NCBI RefSeq assembly: GCF_040954645.1
Contig: NC_092806.1
Location: forward strand, 114,372,458-114,436,457
Source of the DNA: Diabrotica undecimpunctata
Taxonomy: Eukaryota; Arthropoda; Insecta; Coleoptera; Chrysomelidae
Direction of reading: 5' to 3'
Length of the DNA stretch: 64,000 bases
Made by a program: the position numbers and the translations under genes. Of this stretch, positions 11,549 through 22,739 are shown piece after piece. The notes beneath the pieces are model-generated. The model saw nothing but the letters and a program-made list of their open reading frames with translations, did not search any database and had not been told where the DNA came from. Numbering within the stretch: the first letter of the stretch is position 1; every line of letters begins with the position of its first letter.

Positions 11549-11865
11549 AACTTTGCAATATCTACACCTGCTTTGTGGACTACCAAAAAGCATTTGACAC
11601 AGTTCAACACCGAAAAATGATAGATGTTCTAACAAAAGCCCAAATAGATGATAAAGACCGGCGTATAATATAAAATGTATACTGGAACCAATCAACCACA
11701 ATAAGAACAAATCTTGGAGATGAACCGACGGAAACGATCCAGATTCTGCTACGAGGCGTTAGACAAGAATGTATACTTTCTCAAATATTTAGTGAAGCCT
11801 TGGAAAATTGCGAACATGGTATCTTTTTAAATGGAGAATGCCTAAACAATATCCGCTATGCAGAT

Positions 11866-12320
11866 TGTTGTAAAAACAACATTTTATATTAATTTCAGTT
11901 TATTTTTCGTTTCCACAAATGTTGAATTTTATCTTAGCAACAGACTGTATTTGACAGACTGTCAATAGTGCGGTAAAAAAGTGCATTTAGTTTTCTCTAT
12001 AGTCGCGCGCCCCTAAAACGCCGGTATAAAAATGAACAATTTATTAAAGCGAACTCTTTATTTAGTAATAGTGCCTTTGTAAATATTTTCTCGGTATTAA
12101 ATGTGTAGTATCGATTAATTACGCTTATTTTTCTCTAAGTACAAACCCCTATAAAACCAAACACATACTGAACCATCGCCGTGAAGTCTGCTTATCTATA
12201 TCGAAGGAAACTCTTGTACAGTCCATGGTCCTAAAATATTTGGTACTGTACACGCACGGGGAAAGGAATTTAATAAGCTTTCTCCCGAACAATTGTTGGA
12301 GATCAATCAAAGTTCCAACA
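11866..12320 (+). repeat. 5' LTR of BEL/Pao element
   Basis: 455 bp, starts TGTTGTAAAAACAACA, itself a short palindrome, and ends GTTCCAACA. Differs from the 3' LTR at T/A in CTGTCAATAGTGCGG (near 11970) and G/A in CGCCGTGAAGTC (near 12183). The start and end TG...CA and equal length with the 3' copy fix the borders. Confidence 0.9.
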
Positions 12321-12878
12321 TTATTTTTGGTCCTAACTCGACGGATTTTGTGTTTGGTGATCGCGTTGTTTGTACTTTACTCTTAGGTTTGCATATTTAT
12401 ATAAATGTGATTAAAAGACCCTCGAAAAGACTAATGTGTCGCGATAAACTCTAAAACAAAAGGACAGAAGTGAATTTTATCTGGTGTTTGTGCCTGTTGC
12501 TGTAAACTACTGGACAAATTGGGTGAGATTTTTCCATATTATAATTTCGCTTATGCACAAAGTGAACCGCTTTTCAAAAAGACTATCTCTTTAAAAAATT
12601 TATTAGTAGACATTTGTAGACATTTACCGCGTGTGCGAAAAATTTAATTGAAAAGTAAACTCTCAGTGTAATTTAAGACATTTATCGCGTTTTAATAAAC
12701 TATAAACTCTCTCGCCGTGTGCTACACATGTTATTATAATATAAACATTATTGACTCTATTTTCGCCGTGTGATACAGATATTAGTATATAATATAAACA
12801 TTAATTTCTCTAAAGAATTCGGTGTTTGCACTGCCTTAGGCATTTGTTTTTGGAGTAGTACCTTTTGTTAAAGTCAAA
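12321..12878 (+). promoter_or_regulatory. BEL leader with primer-binding region and imperfect direct repeat
   Basis: TGGTCCTAACTCGACGG starts seven bases after the LTR, a position and TGG start that fit a tRNA primer-binding site; the tRNA is not identified. Further on, TCGCCGTGTGCTACACATG (12712) and TCGCCGTGTGATACAGAT (12763) begin two imperfect 40-bp repeats that both end AATATAAACATTA. No open frame until the gag ATG at 12879. Confidence 0.5.
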
Positions 12879-13895
12879 ATGGAAGATCTCAAGAAGAAGA
12901 GAAAACCACTGAAGGCCAAGATTACCAGAATAGCGAACTGGTTACTAGAAAACGCAGATGCAGAAACTGACGGTCTCCAGTTTCAACTCAGACACACCGA
13001 ATTGAAAACATGTTATCTGAAATATGAAGACGTGATGGATCAGATTGAAGAAATCGATGAAACCGATTCTGAAACAGAAGACAGGGTACTGATGGAGGAA
13101 AAATACTTTTCTACACTAGCTGGACTGCAGCATAAGATGGAAGCTTTAAAGTTACCCTTCCACTCGCTCATCTCAAACGATACTCCACCAACTGTAGCCA
13201 CTGCTAAGGTTAGGTTGCCGGAAATTACGATGCAGGTATTCTCAGGAAACTTCGCCGATTGGAACGCGTTTTATCAGCTATTTGAAACGCTAATAATCAA
13301 TAATGTAGAGCTAAACAATGTGCAAAAATTTATATATCTGAAATCTTTCTTAAAAAATGAACCTTTACATTTGATAGAAAATATAGAAGTTATAGAAGAA
13401 AATTTCCGGATCGCTTTGGACACGCTTAAGAATAGATACGAAAATAAATCGCGTGTGATTAGTTTACATATCCAAAAATTGTTAAAGGCTCCATCTTTAG
13501 CTAAAGGTAACGCAAATTCATTACGAGAATTTTTAACTCTTTGCAAGCAAACTTTACTCGCTTTAAAAAATATGTCTGTACCTATCGAACATTGGGATCT
13601 ACTATTAATCGAAGTATTTTTACAAAAATTAGATTTCGCGACGCATAGGTCATTTGAGTATGAAATAGGTTCAAAGGCTTTACCTACTCTCTCACAGTTT
13701 TTTAGTTTTCTCGAGAAAAAATGTGATATACAAGAAAAATTAAACGTTTCTGATAATGATAAAAAATTTAATAAACCTCAATTAAAAACATCTTTGTTTT
13801 CATCAGTTAATTTACAAACAAACTCGTTTTCGGATACTAATTGTATATGTTGTAAAAGTAATTCTCATAAAATTTATCAGTGTAATGATTTTTAA
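12879..13895 (+). CDS. BEL/Pao Gag (DUF1759-type)
   Basis: 338 codons from the ATG in TCAAAATGGAAG. Residues about 1-105 are charged and probably helical. The region from about 110 (FSGNFADWNAFYQLFETLI) through YLKSFLKNEPLHLIENI to LREFLTLCKQTLLALKNM is the conserved BEL/Pao Gag domain. The end carries the first Cys-His knuckle, CICCKSNSHKIYQC. The frame then hits TAA after NDF; the next codons in the same frame (CLSLQERFNFVKG) continue the family pattern. So the stop looks like a point mutation inside Gag-Pol rather than a natural boundary, although a 3' splice-like TCTCTCTTTACAG directly follows it. Confidence 0.85.
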   Translation: MEDLKKKRKPLKAKITRIANWLLENADAETDGLQFQLRHTELKTCYLKYEDVMDQIEEIDETDSETEDRVLMEEKYFSTLAGLQHKMEALKLPFHSLISNDTPPTVATAKVRLPEITMQVFSGNFADWNAFYQLFETLIINNVELNNVQKFIYLKSFLKNEPLHLIENIEVIEENFRIALDTLKNRYENKSRVISLHIQKLLKAPSLAKGNANSLREFLTLCKQTLLALKNMSVPIEHWDLLLIEVFLQKLDFATHRSFEYEIGSKALPTLSQFFSFLEKKCDIQEKLNVSDNDKKFNKPQLKTSLFSSVNLQTNSFSDTNCICCKSNSHKIYQCNDF

Positions 13896-16481
13896 TGTCT
13901 CTCTTTACAGGAAAGATTTAATTTTGTAAAAGGTAAGAAACTTTGTTGGAATTGTTTGGGTAATAAACATTTTTCTCAAGATTGCAACTCTTCACGCTCA
14001 TGTAGTATATGTAAGAAAAGACATCACTCGCTCTTGCATAGTACCTCTGAAAATGTCTCTTCCTCTAGGAACACCAATAGGCAATCTTTCTCTATTGATC
14101 GCAACGCTCAAGCTCCCAAACAGTCTCAAGGTTCTTCCAGTCGTGTCGCTCACGTATCTACTCCGCCTTCATATAATTCTCATACCCAAAATGAAGCTTC
14201 TACCAGTTCGTTCAAACCTCCTTTAGAAGTACAAAACACTGCAGATTCTCATACAGCCACTTCTCTCTCTGCTTTATCAGTTAAAACTGATGTATTGTTG
14301 GCTACCGCTTTAGTGACAGTGTATTCTAAAGATGGCAGACCTATGCATGCCAGGGCGCTCCTAGATAATAGGAGTCAACATTCGTTCATTTCTCGTGATT
14401 TGGTTGAGAAGTTAAACCTCACCCCTTATTTTAAACAGTTACAGATATCAACCATATCCGAAAACACCTCAATGTCAAATCAAATGATTAACATAGAATT
14501 TTTTCCCTATAATGTGAAGGATAGAAGTTTCAAAACTTCTTTTGCTGTACTTGATAGTATAACCTGTAGGCTTCCTAAAGCTACCCTAGATAGAAGCAAA
14601 ATAAATGTTGCACCTAATCTCACTCTCGCAGATCCCTCGTACTCTGTTCCCGGTAAAATTGATTTGCTTCTAGCTGGCGACATCTATAGCGAATTATTGA
14701 CTGATGGATTCATTCGTTTAGGAAAGAATCTTCCCATTCTTCAGAATACCCACTTAGGTTATATTATTTTTGGTACTATTCCCCCTCATGTCTTTCATCG
14801 GAGTTCAAACTTGGCTATTTCTCAGTCAAATGTTTCTCTCTTTGTTCAGTCCGAATCCGAAGAGAATAATTTAGATAAATTGATACAACAATTTTTCGAA
14901 ATTGAAGAAGTTCCCCACGTTAGTAAATTAACCCCCGATGAGGAATTGGCTGAACAAATATTTAATAAAACCACTCGTATTTTACCTTCGGGTCGTTTTC
15001 AAGTAAACCTACCACTTGTCTGCGAAAATGCGCATAAAAAATTAGGTGAATCTTTTAAAGTAGCTTTAAAGAGATTTATTAATTTAGAAAATAGGCTCTT
15101 AAAAAATGAAAATACATACGCTCAATATAAGTCGTTCATTAGTGAATATCTTTTTCTCGAACATGCTAGAATAGTCCCTCTCTCTCTTACTAATGAAAAT
15201 TTAGAAAATAAATATTTTCTCCCGCATCACTGTGTAGTAAAAGAAGAATCCTTAACAACAAAACTTAGGGTTGTTTTCGATGGTTCGATGAAAAGCTCTA
15301 GTAGTTACTCGTTAAATGATATCCTACTCAAAGGTCCCACTCTTCAACCGGAACTTTTTGATATTTTGCTACGCTTTCGATTATATTCCTTTGTTTTCAC
15401 AACTGATATACAAAAGATGTACAGACAGGTTAAAATCAATCCTGATCAAACCTTTCTGTTAAACATACTTTGGCGTGACTCCCCGGAAAAAGATATTGAG
15501 TGCCTGGAATTGCAAACAGTTACATATGGAACTAAAAGCGCCAGTTTTCAGAGTACTCGCTGTTTAATGGAACTGGCAAATACTCATCAAACTGAATATC
15601 CCCTGACCAGTGACGCTCTTCAAAATAATTGTTATATTGATGACATTCTCTACGGTGCTAATGATGAGCAAACTCTCCTCAAAGCTCACAAGGAATTAAC
15701 TAGTTTACTTGGAACAGCATGTATTTCTCTACATAAATGGTGTTCTAACTCGGACTCGTTTCTAAAAAACATTTCTTCTCTCTCTTCAAACTCTTCTTAT
15801 GTCATAGCTCCAGATAATTGCTCTAATAAGGTTTTAGGTTTATGCTGGAATCCTGTTCTTGACACGTTTTCAATCTCTCTTCCAGATTTCACCCTAAAGA
15901 ATTCATACACTAAGAGAGAAGTACTGTCAATGATTGCCCAAATATTTGATCCTCAAGGTCTTATTAATCCCGTTACAGTTGTCGCTAAGCTTATAATGCA
16001 AAAGATTTGGATTTCCAAAATCAGTTGGAACGATACCATTGACGCAGATACGTTACATGAATGGCTAAGTTTTATTAGCAGTCTCTCTCATTTTAAGGAC
16101 TTAAGTATACCTAGATATCTCTTTTTAAGTCAAGAAATCACTGGTGTTGAGATTCACTCATTCTCAGATGCAAGTTTAAAGGCTTATGGAGCTTGTATCT
16201 ACTTACGTGTGACCTATAAATCAGAACAGGTGTCTTGTTCCCTTCTAGCATCTAAGAGTCGCGTTGCTCCGTTAAAACCCTTGACCCTTCCAAGATTGGA
16301 ACTCATGGGTGCTCTATTGTGTAGTAAACTCACAGCAAAGATTGCTAATATTGTTAAAGAAAAGTTATCTCAATTAGACTCTATAAATATGTGGTCGGAT
16401 TCAGAAATTGTTCTCGCTTGGCTTCGTTCACATCCTTCTCGTTGGACCCAATTTGTATCAAATAGGGTTGCACAAATTTAA
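13896..16481 (+). pseudogene. BEL/Pao Pol part 1: zinc knuckles, protease, RT, RNase H
   Basis: The same frame as gag. It holds the knuckles LCWNCLGNKHFSQDC and CSICKKRHHSLLH (about 13940-14040). The aspartic protease follows with ALLDNRSQHSFIS, where the usual DSG/DTG triad reads DNR, so catalysis is doubtful. The RT comes next, with FTTDIQKMYRQVKINPDQ and the YIDD catalytic box in CYIDDILYGA (about 15630). RNase H-like SFSDASLKAYGACIYL and PRLELMGALL follow, then WSDSEIVLAWL. It ends at TAA 16479-16481 in RVAQI, one codon before DNSPNAHWRHV; a CAA to TAA change would explain it. First ATG of the open stretch is 13956. Confidence 0.85.
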
Positions 16482-18192
16482 GATAATTCTCCTAATGCTC
16501 ACTGGAGGCACGTACGATCCAAAGAGAATCCTGCCGACATACTCTCCCGAGGAATGATACCCTCTGAATTAATAAATTCGTCCTTATGGTTTCATGGTCC
16601 TCCATTTTTAAATCAACTTCGGTTGGATTTATTGAAATACAACCCAAAGGGGTATACTTCCAAGTTGCCTGAAGAAAGGAAAATCATTCTCCACGCTCGA
16701 AATGATCAAATAGATTTCTTCACCTCACTTTCTGATAGGTTCTCCAATTTTTCAAAGTTTGTAAGAACTTTAGCCTATATGTTTAGATTTGCTAATAATG
16801 CTAAACCGCTTTCTCGCAAGTTAACTAATACCCTTGAAGTCAGCGAACTTCAAAACGCTGAACTTAAGATTATTAAGATGCTTCAGTATTCCAACTTCTC
16901 GAGTGAGATTTCTGAGCTTAAGAAAGGTAAAACTCTATCTAATAAGTGTCTTTTACCCCTAAATCCCTTTTTGGATGAGAATGAAATGCTCCGGGTGGGA
17001 GGTCGCCTCAGAAACTCAGACGTTACCTTTGATCAAAGATACCCTCTTCTCCTCCCCTCAAAAAATCGTGTAGTTCGTCTCATCCTCCACAGAGAACATG
17101 TCAGACTCTGTCACTCAGGTCCTCAAAATACTTTGTCACAAATTCGTCTCAAATATTGGCCTTTAAATGGACTACGAGAAGTCAAGAAGGTCACTCACCA
17201 ATGTATGGTTTGTTTTAAGTTTCGTGCCAAACCCGCTACCCAGATCATGGCAGATCTACCAAAAGAACGTTTAAACTCCTCTCGAGTGTTCGCTCACGTC
17301 GGATTAGATTTTGGCGGCCCCTTTCAGATAAAGTCTTCCAACCTTCGTAAGGCTCCTTTATTAAAATCGTATATTGCTCTTTTCGTTTGCTTGTCGACTC
17401 GAGCTGTTCATATTAAAGTCGTTTCCGGCCTCTCTACGGAGACGTTTCTTCTCGCTCTAAAACGCTTTATTAGCCGTAGAGGCCTCCCTCAAACAATATT
17501 CAGTGACAACGCCACGAACTTTCTTGGTGCTCGCAACCAGCTGTTTGAACTCTATAAGTTTTTCAAGGAAAAGGAAAGCTCTCGTTCTATTAAGGAATTT
17601 TTGGCCTCATCTCATATTCGCTGGAAAACTATAGTTCCTCGAGCCCCTCACCATGGTGGTATTTGGGAAAGTGCTATAAAGAGTGCTCCTTGGCAATGTT
17701 AAGCTTACGTTCGAAGAATTCACTACAGTTCTCGGTCAAATTGAAGCTGTGCTCAACTCCCGGACTCTTTGCTCCTTTTCAAATGACCCCTCCGATTTTA
17801 CGTATCTTACTCCTGGACACTTCTTGATTGGACAATCTCTTACGTCCTTTCCTGAAAAAGATGTGATCCACATTCCTGAAAACAGATTGAATTTATGGCA
17901 ACATTTGTCCAAACTCCAACAAGTGTTTTGGGAAAAATGGTCTATCGACTATTTGAATAGACTTCAAAATCGCCCTAAATGGTTTCTCCCTCATAAAAAC
18001 CTAGAACCTAACGATCTCGTGTTGCTGATTGAAGACAACACTCCTCCTCTTCATTGGGTACTAGCAAGAGTTATTGAGGTCTTTCCCGGAAAAGATGGGA
18101 GAGTAAGAATTGCCTCGGTGAAAACTAAAGATGGAGTCTTCAAGCGCTCTATTACAAAATTGTGTCCTCTACCCAATGACGATTTAATTTAA
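16482..18192 (+). pseudogene. BEL/Pao Pol part 2: integrase, with frameshift
   Basis: Continues the frame with NPADILSRGM. The integrase has its HHCC zinc domain (HREHVRLCH, then C..CFKFRAKP, about 17095-17230). The D,D,E core is present as HVGLDFGGPF, IFSDNATNFLGA and HHGGIWESAIK. Just after that the frame is lost (17700) and the protein resumes at about 17683 in another frame as LLGNVKLTFEEFTTV, so a short deletion removed a few codons around the post-E helix. The tail LTPGHFLIG, KLQQVFWEKW and LCPLP is the normal BEL C-terminus. Without the frameshift and the two upstream stops this would be standard length. Confidence 0.85.
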
Positions 18193-18299
18193 GTTAGTAT
18201 AAGATGATAACTGTAATGTATTTTTTCTTCCGCATGCTCTCTTGGCATAATATAATCTGTTTATTTGTGTTAAAGCCAGCGCTTCAACGGGGGCGAGTA
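18193..18299 (+). promoter_or_regulatory. BEL 3' untranslated region with polypurine tract
   Basis: Noncoding sequence ending CAACGGGGGCGAGTA directly before the 3' LTR. The G-rich purine run is where plus-strand DNA synthesis would start in LTR elements. Confidence 0.65.
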
Positions 18300-18754
18300 T
18301 GTTGTAAAAACAACATTTTATATTAATTTCAGTTTATTTTTCGTTTCCACAAATGTTGAATTTTATCTTAGCAACAGACTGTATTTGACAGACTGTCAAA
18401 AGTGCGGTAAAAAAGTGCATTTAGTTTTCTCTATAGTCGCGCGCCCCTAAAACGCCGGTATAAAAATGAACAATTTATTAAAGCGAACTCTTTATTTAGT
18501 AATAGTGCCTTTGTAAATATTTTCTCGGTATTAAATGTGTAGTATCGATTAATTACGCTTATTTTTCTCTAAGTACAAACCCCTATAAAACCAAACACAT
18601 ACTGAACCATCGCCGTAAAGTCTGCTTATCTATATCGAAGGAAACTCTTGTACAGTCCATGGTCCTAAAATATTTGGTACTGTACACGCACGGGGAAAGG
18701 AATTTAATAAGCTTTCTCCCGAACAATTGTTGGAGATCAATCAAAGTTCCAACA
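18300..18754 (+). repeat. 3' LTR of BEL/Pao element
   Basis: 455 bp, equal in length to the 5' LTR and different at two positions noted there. It is followed by the duplicated target CAGAT and then by the resumed reading frame of the interrupted non-LTR element. Confidence 0.9.
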
Positions 18755-19172
18755 CAGATGACACCGTTATTTTTGCAGACAGTTTAAATAGCTTAAAGCA
18801 ACTAATAAACAAAGTAAATACAGTAAGTGAAAGATTTGGACTACAAGTAAACATATTTATGGTCATCAGCAAAAATAAAATTCGAGACGTCCAACTGCTT
18901 ATCAAGAATACACCAGTGGACCGAGTAAAACAGCATACCTATCTTGGAACAATAGTAAACGATCAATGGGATCACTCACAAGAAGTAAAATGTAGAATAG
19001 AGAAGGCTAGGAATGCACTCAATAACATGGCCAAACTCTTTAAAAGCCACAACTTTAATTTGGAGATAAAAGCAAGGCTCCTACGATATTAAATCATGGA
19101 CACTCACTAAAGCGATGGAGAAAAAACTTGAAGCCTTCGAGATATGGCTATACAGAAGAATCCTAAGTATAT

Positions 19173-19603
19173 TGTTACGATAAATTCTGACCCAAAACCG
19201 TAAATATATTTATTACTAATATTTTCATTCATTCACGTATTTTTTAGGTAATGCCTACCTGACACACGATGGGTCCCCCTTTGTAATAAAAACAACAATT
19301 CGAACCTTCTGGAGACAAGCCGATTTAACCATACCGGTTCTGAGAACAATTCGCCGCTCTGTCTAGTCGAGAAGGCCGTAGACGTTTCTAGTCTAACAGT
19401 AGTGAATATATAACAGGACTTTTTGGAGAATAGGAAACAGTTAATTCTGAAGACGCGCTCGCGATAAAATGTTACGTTCGCTTTTTAATAAATTATGTAT
19501 ATTTAGTGATAAATAAATTAATATCAGTTATTGTGCTCTTTAATGAATTAAGATAAGAACAAGACATTATAAATTAAATAGACATTGAAATAAAATCATC
19601 ACA
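19173..19603. mobile_element. Solo LTR, probably Ty3/gypsy type
   Basis: 431 bp starting TGTTACGATAAATTCTGACC and ending AAAATCATCACA, flanked by ATAT on both sides (19169-19172 and 19604-19607). It interrupts the reading frame of the non-LTR element between RRILSI and ISWTD, which rejoin cleanly. A TG...CA sequence with 4-bp duplication and no coding interior is what recombination between two LTRs leaves. The gypsy assignment rests on the 4-bp duplication and terminal sequence only. Confidence 0.75.
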
Positions 19604-19975
19604 ATATCATGGACGGACAAGATAACCAACGAGTCTGTACTACGAAGAATGGTGAAAGAAAGAGAAGTGATGTATACGATTAAAAAGAGAAAGTTAGAAT
19701 ATCTCGGACACATAATGAAAAACGGCGCTAAATACAGATTACTGAAAATAATCCTTCGAAGCAAAGTATTCGGAAAGCGAGGAATTTTGAGAAGAAGAAT
19801 ATCAAATTTAAAAAACCTGACGAAATGGTTCTCCACAACAACTAATCTATTTAAAGCATCAGTTAATAAAATAATTATAGCCAGAATTATCGCCAATATT
19901 CGAAACGAATAGGCACCAAAAGAAGAAGAACTTTGCAATCTCCGTTGCTCTTTCACGTAAGACATTATTTACAAA

Positions 19976-20150
19976 TGTAACGGACCGTACCAATCCAGTT
20001 ACAACTGACGCTCTCTAAGTACTGAACATCTACCTTCCGACGGTGACAGAGTACCTAATAGTGACTCTTGTTCTTGAAGCCGTTTGCACGTTTGAGTCAA
20101 TTTATAAGACTAGTATATTCTATTAAAATGTTATACTTTTGATCGTTACA
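19976..20150. repeat. Possible short solo LTR or TRIM-like unit
   Basis: 175 bp beginning TGTAACGGACCGTACC and ending GATCGTTACA, so the ends form the inverted pair TGTAACG/CGTTACA. The start resembles some gypsy LTRs. No target duplication is seen (ACAAA versus CCAAC), so borders are uncertain. Confidence 0.35.
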
Positions 20151-20484
20151 CCAACGGCCAGGTTTCATAAGTTTTCGGATGCTTTCGACGACTGCAATTT
20201 TCAGCTTTCACTCTTTAACATCTCGCCGCTTCTATTAAGGAGAAGGTAAAATGCATTCGAAAAAAGAACGATACCTTTCAGAATTGTTTGAAATGTTTGT
20301 AGTAAATCGCGTGGAGGTTAGTTGTGGCTAGATCCTCACCTAGGTACAGGTAACGTTGAGCAATGAGATTGGGAAACCACAGAAAATCAATCTCCCCTGT
20401 CCTTATCCTTACTGAATCGGCTCTGAAGGAGTTATTTGAGGACACTCACTTTCCATTGTTGGGATCGCAGGATTGTTTTGTTTG
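20151..20484. other. Noncoding stretch, nothing recognised
   Basis: No frame with a known motif and no clear repeat arms. Confidence 0.4.
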
Positions 20485-21640
20485 TCATCTTTTTCGATGG
20501 CGAGTGAGTGTATTCTTGGAGCTAGGTGATAAGAATCTGGTTTGTATCAATCTTTGATTTACAGAATGGGTGTACATCGACGTTGAGATAGCGTGTTCGT
20601 CCATATTTTGGAAAACCACTTTACAGAGAGATGCCGGGTGTTTGCCACTGCTGTTGTACCAAGTTGGTGCATTTGCCTTTGAACATTTATTTGATTTGTG
20701 ATTTTGTCGGTAGTTGGGACACATTGTTGCTTTTGTGGGCATTTCGTATTATGATGTCCGATTTGGCAGCATCTAGAGCAGTATTTTAAGCGCAACGAGA
20801 TGAAATTGTTCGATCTAGGGATCCCACAACGTCTAATCTTCCCGTTCAGTCTAATAGCGCTTTTCAGTGCATCGGTGAACTTTGGTTCCGAGTCCGTGAA
20901 AACTCGTACGAAATGTGTTGGAATGTTATTGGAGCGGGCAATTATTCTGACAATTTTATAATAAAGTCTTCCGACAGACCATCTTTAATGTCTTCTCATG
21001 AGAGATCCTTGTTCACGCCTGTCATGACGGGATGAAGGTTTTGTAGGATTTTGCTGGTTGATTAATTAAAAATTTGTGGGGTTGTTGAGGCCAATAATGA
21101 TTAGGTTATCCCCGATATTATTTCTGGCTTTAGTCTGAAATTCGTGAATATTTAGGGATTGATATGTTTTAAGTTGTGCTGTTTTATCTAACGGATAGAC
21201 TTTTAGGTAGACAATGTTGTAGGGTAGAAGTTTATTTGACCAGCTGTTTATAGTCGATTGTGATTTATTTACACCGTAGATGGTCACGCGGTTCTCTGGC
21301 GTGAGAGGATGTTGGTTGGCGCGAAGATTATTGGTGGCGGGCGGGTTCTTATGGTTGAGGAGAGGTCTTCATGTTGAAGGCAAACGGATGTGTCATCTAT
21401 TTTATTGAGACAATCTAATCTTTTTTTTGATCTCAATCGTTTCTGGATAATTGTTTGTTTATAGAAAGGGATAGGGGCTATGTTTCCAGAATTTTCAAAA
21501 TAAATGTTTTGATCTGCATGGAATGATATGTTGATAAATTTTGATTTGGATTCTTCGACTGATTTGCCCTTAAGAGTCGATAGTCTGCACAAGGAATTAA
21601 ACTCCGTGTTGTTCGTCTTTAACTGCTTGGATAACAGATG
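20485..21640 (-). pseudogene. Jockey-type non-LTR ORF1 (Gag-like) remnant
   Basis: Minus-strand pieces over three frames. The upstream part (21592-21284) is basic, with PPPIIFAPTN. It is followed by NRVTIYGVNKSQSTINSW and PYNIVYLKVYPLDKTAQLK (21287-21066), like the RNA-binding part before zinc knuckles. Near 20790-20560 are RLKYCSRCCQIGHHNTKC and, in the neighbouring frame, QNHKSNKCSKANAPT and GKHPASLCKVVFQNM, which fit three CCHC knuckles ending with the GKHPA..GC.V.Q motif of Jockey-like ORF1. Frameshifts and stops abound. No ORF2 follows on this strand in the window. Confidence 0.55.
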
Positions 21641-22739
21641 AAAGTTTTTGGCGAGGATTAAATATTGTGTTTATTTCCTTTGTTTTGACAATTCAATTTA
21701 GTGACACCTTTGATATAAAGTAGAAAATCTTTTGTCTAATGAGGGACGGATTTTTTAAATTAAGATTGAACGAGGGATAGATAGATGCCTGTGGATGGTC
21801 CTATTGATATGATTTTCGCGGTAACCATTTTTGGAAAAGGGCTTGTTATAAAGAAGCAAATTCTGCGGCTCTACTCGAATTGTTGCAAAGTCGCATTAAT
21901 CTAAAGATTGTCGTAAAGATGGAAAATGGGAGTTAACATGCAAGTAGCGGTTAGTACGGCTCGGTTTTTGGTAAACAGGGTAATAAAAATCTTGAAATTG
22001 ATTTTTGTTTATGAGGAATTCAAGAAACAGTTAGAATAATTCAGTTTCCATCTTCATCGTGAACTGAATACTAGGATGTATACCATTTAGATGGATTTCA
22101 AAATATACCGAACCATCTTTGTTGTGGGTAAAAATGAGGAAGGTATGATCGACATGTGATATTGAGCATATATGAGGATATAATATATAGAAAAGCACTA
22201 TAATAATATCATTCACAAAACCAACTGTATTTTCCATAAGTTGAGTTTTGATATCTTTCTTCCACTAATTAGTCTTTATCCTCTACCCCTATATTAATTA
22301 GCATTTTTCGTGTGTCGCATTAGATAAAAGCGTGCGAATGCCTGTGTTTTGTATAACGATATGCATGCATTATTTCAATTTAAATATACACAAGGACAGG
22401 ATATGAAGAAATAGTGGCATTGTAAAATCAAACATTTTTCATCGAGTTGTTTCATTGTAACACGGACAGATAAAAATCGTTTTGTGTAAATCAAATAAAT
22501 AAAATCTAAATTACCTAGAATGATATTTATATAAGCAAAAAAAGTTGAGTATGTTATTGTTTGCTTCTAAAGCAACAACCGAGATGACATGATAAGCTAT
22601 TCTTCTGAAGAACTGCACAGAATTTTTTGTATCTTATAAAACTGAGATTACGAACAATACTATGAAATGAAACAAATATTATTATAATGTCGAATTTATT
22701 TTAGAAAATTTTTGAGGGAGCCTGTAATACTAAAATGGT
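21641..22739. other. AT-rich noncoding stretch, nothing recognised
   Basis: Short open frames show no family motif. No clear inverted or tandem repeats were found by eye. Confidence 0.4.

Larger units (their letters stand above)
11866..18754 (+). mobile_element. BEL/Pao LTR retrotransposon, near full length
   Basis: Two 455-bp LTRs (11866-12320 and 18300-18754), both TGTTG...AACA, differ at only two positions that I can see. The 5-bp duplication CAGAT flanks it (11861-11865 and 18755-18759), the usual size for BEL/Pao. The interior encodes gag, protease, RT, RNase H and integrase in one frame apart from two stop codons and one late frameshift. It is inserted in the catalytic box codons of a non-LTR reverse transcriptase. 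Low LTR divergence implies a fairly recent insertion; it nevertheless cannot make intact Pol. A functional relative may exist elsewhere in the genome. Confidence 0.9.
11560..19928 (+). mobile_element. Non-LTR retrotransposon (RTE-like) split by a BEL element and a solo LTR
   Basis: The outer duplication AACTTTGCAAT is at 11549-11559 and 19929-19939. The element's own parts are 11560-11865, 18760-19172 and 19608-19928, about 1.0 kb, ending in AGAAGAAGAA. In order they encode IYTCFVDYQKAFDTV and ILLRGVRQECILSQIF; the RYAD box is cut by the BEL insertion and continues after it as DTVIFADSLNSLKQLI; HTYLGTIVNDQWDHSQE follows. EIWLYRRILSI is cut by the solo LTR and ISWTDKITNESVLRRM continues. The C-terminus is RKLEYLGHIMKNGAKYR and RRRISNLKNL. 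Stops and frameshifts are present. Rejoining across both inserts confirms the nesting order. Confidence 0.85.

Noticed and set aside
13896..13909. Splice acceptor TCTCTCTTTACAG making separate gag and pol messages in the BEL element
   Set aside because: Gag and Pol are in the same frame and only one stop codon separates them; a point mutation is simpler. Kept as an alternative in the findings.
19567..19965. 132-codon minus frame
   Set aside because: Mostly antisense to the non-LTR C-terminus and the solo LTR end; only the first dozen residues might be part of another gene.
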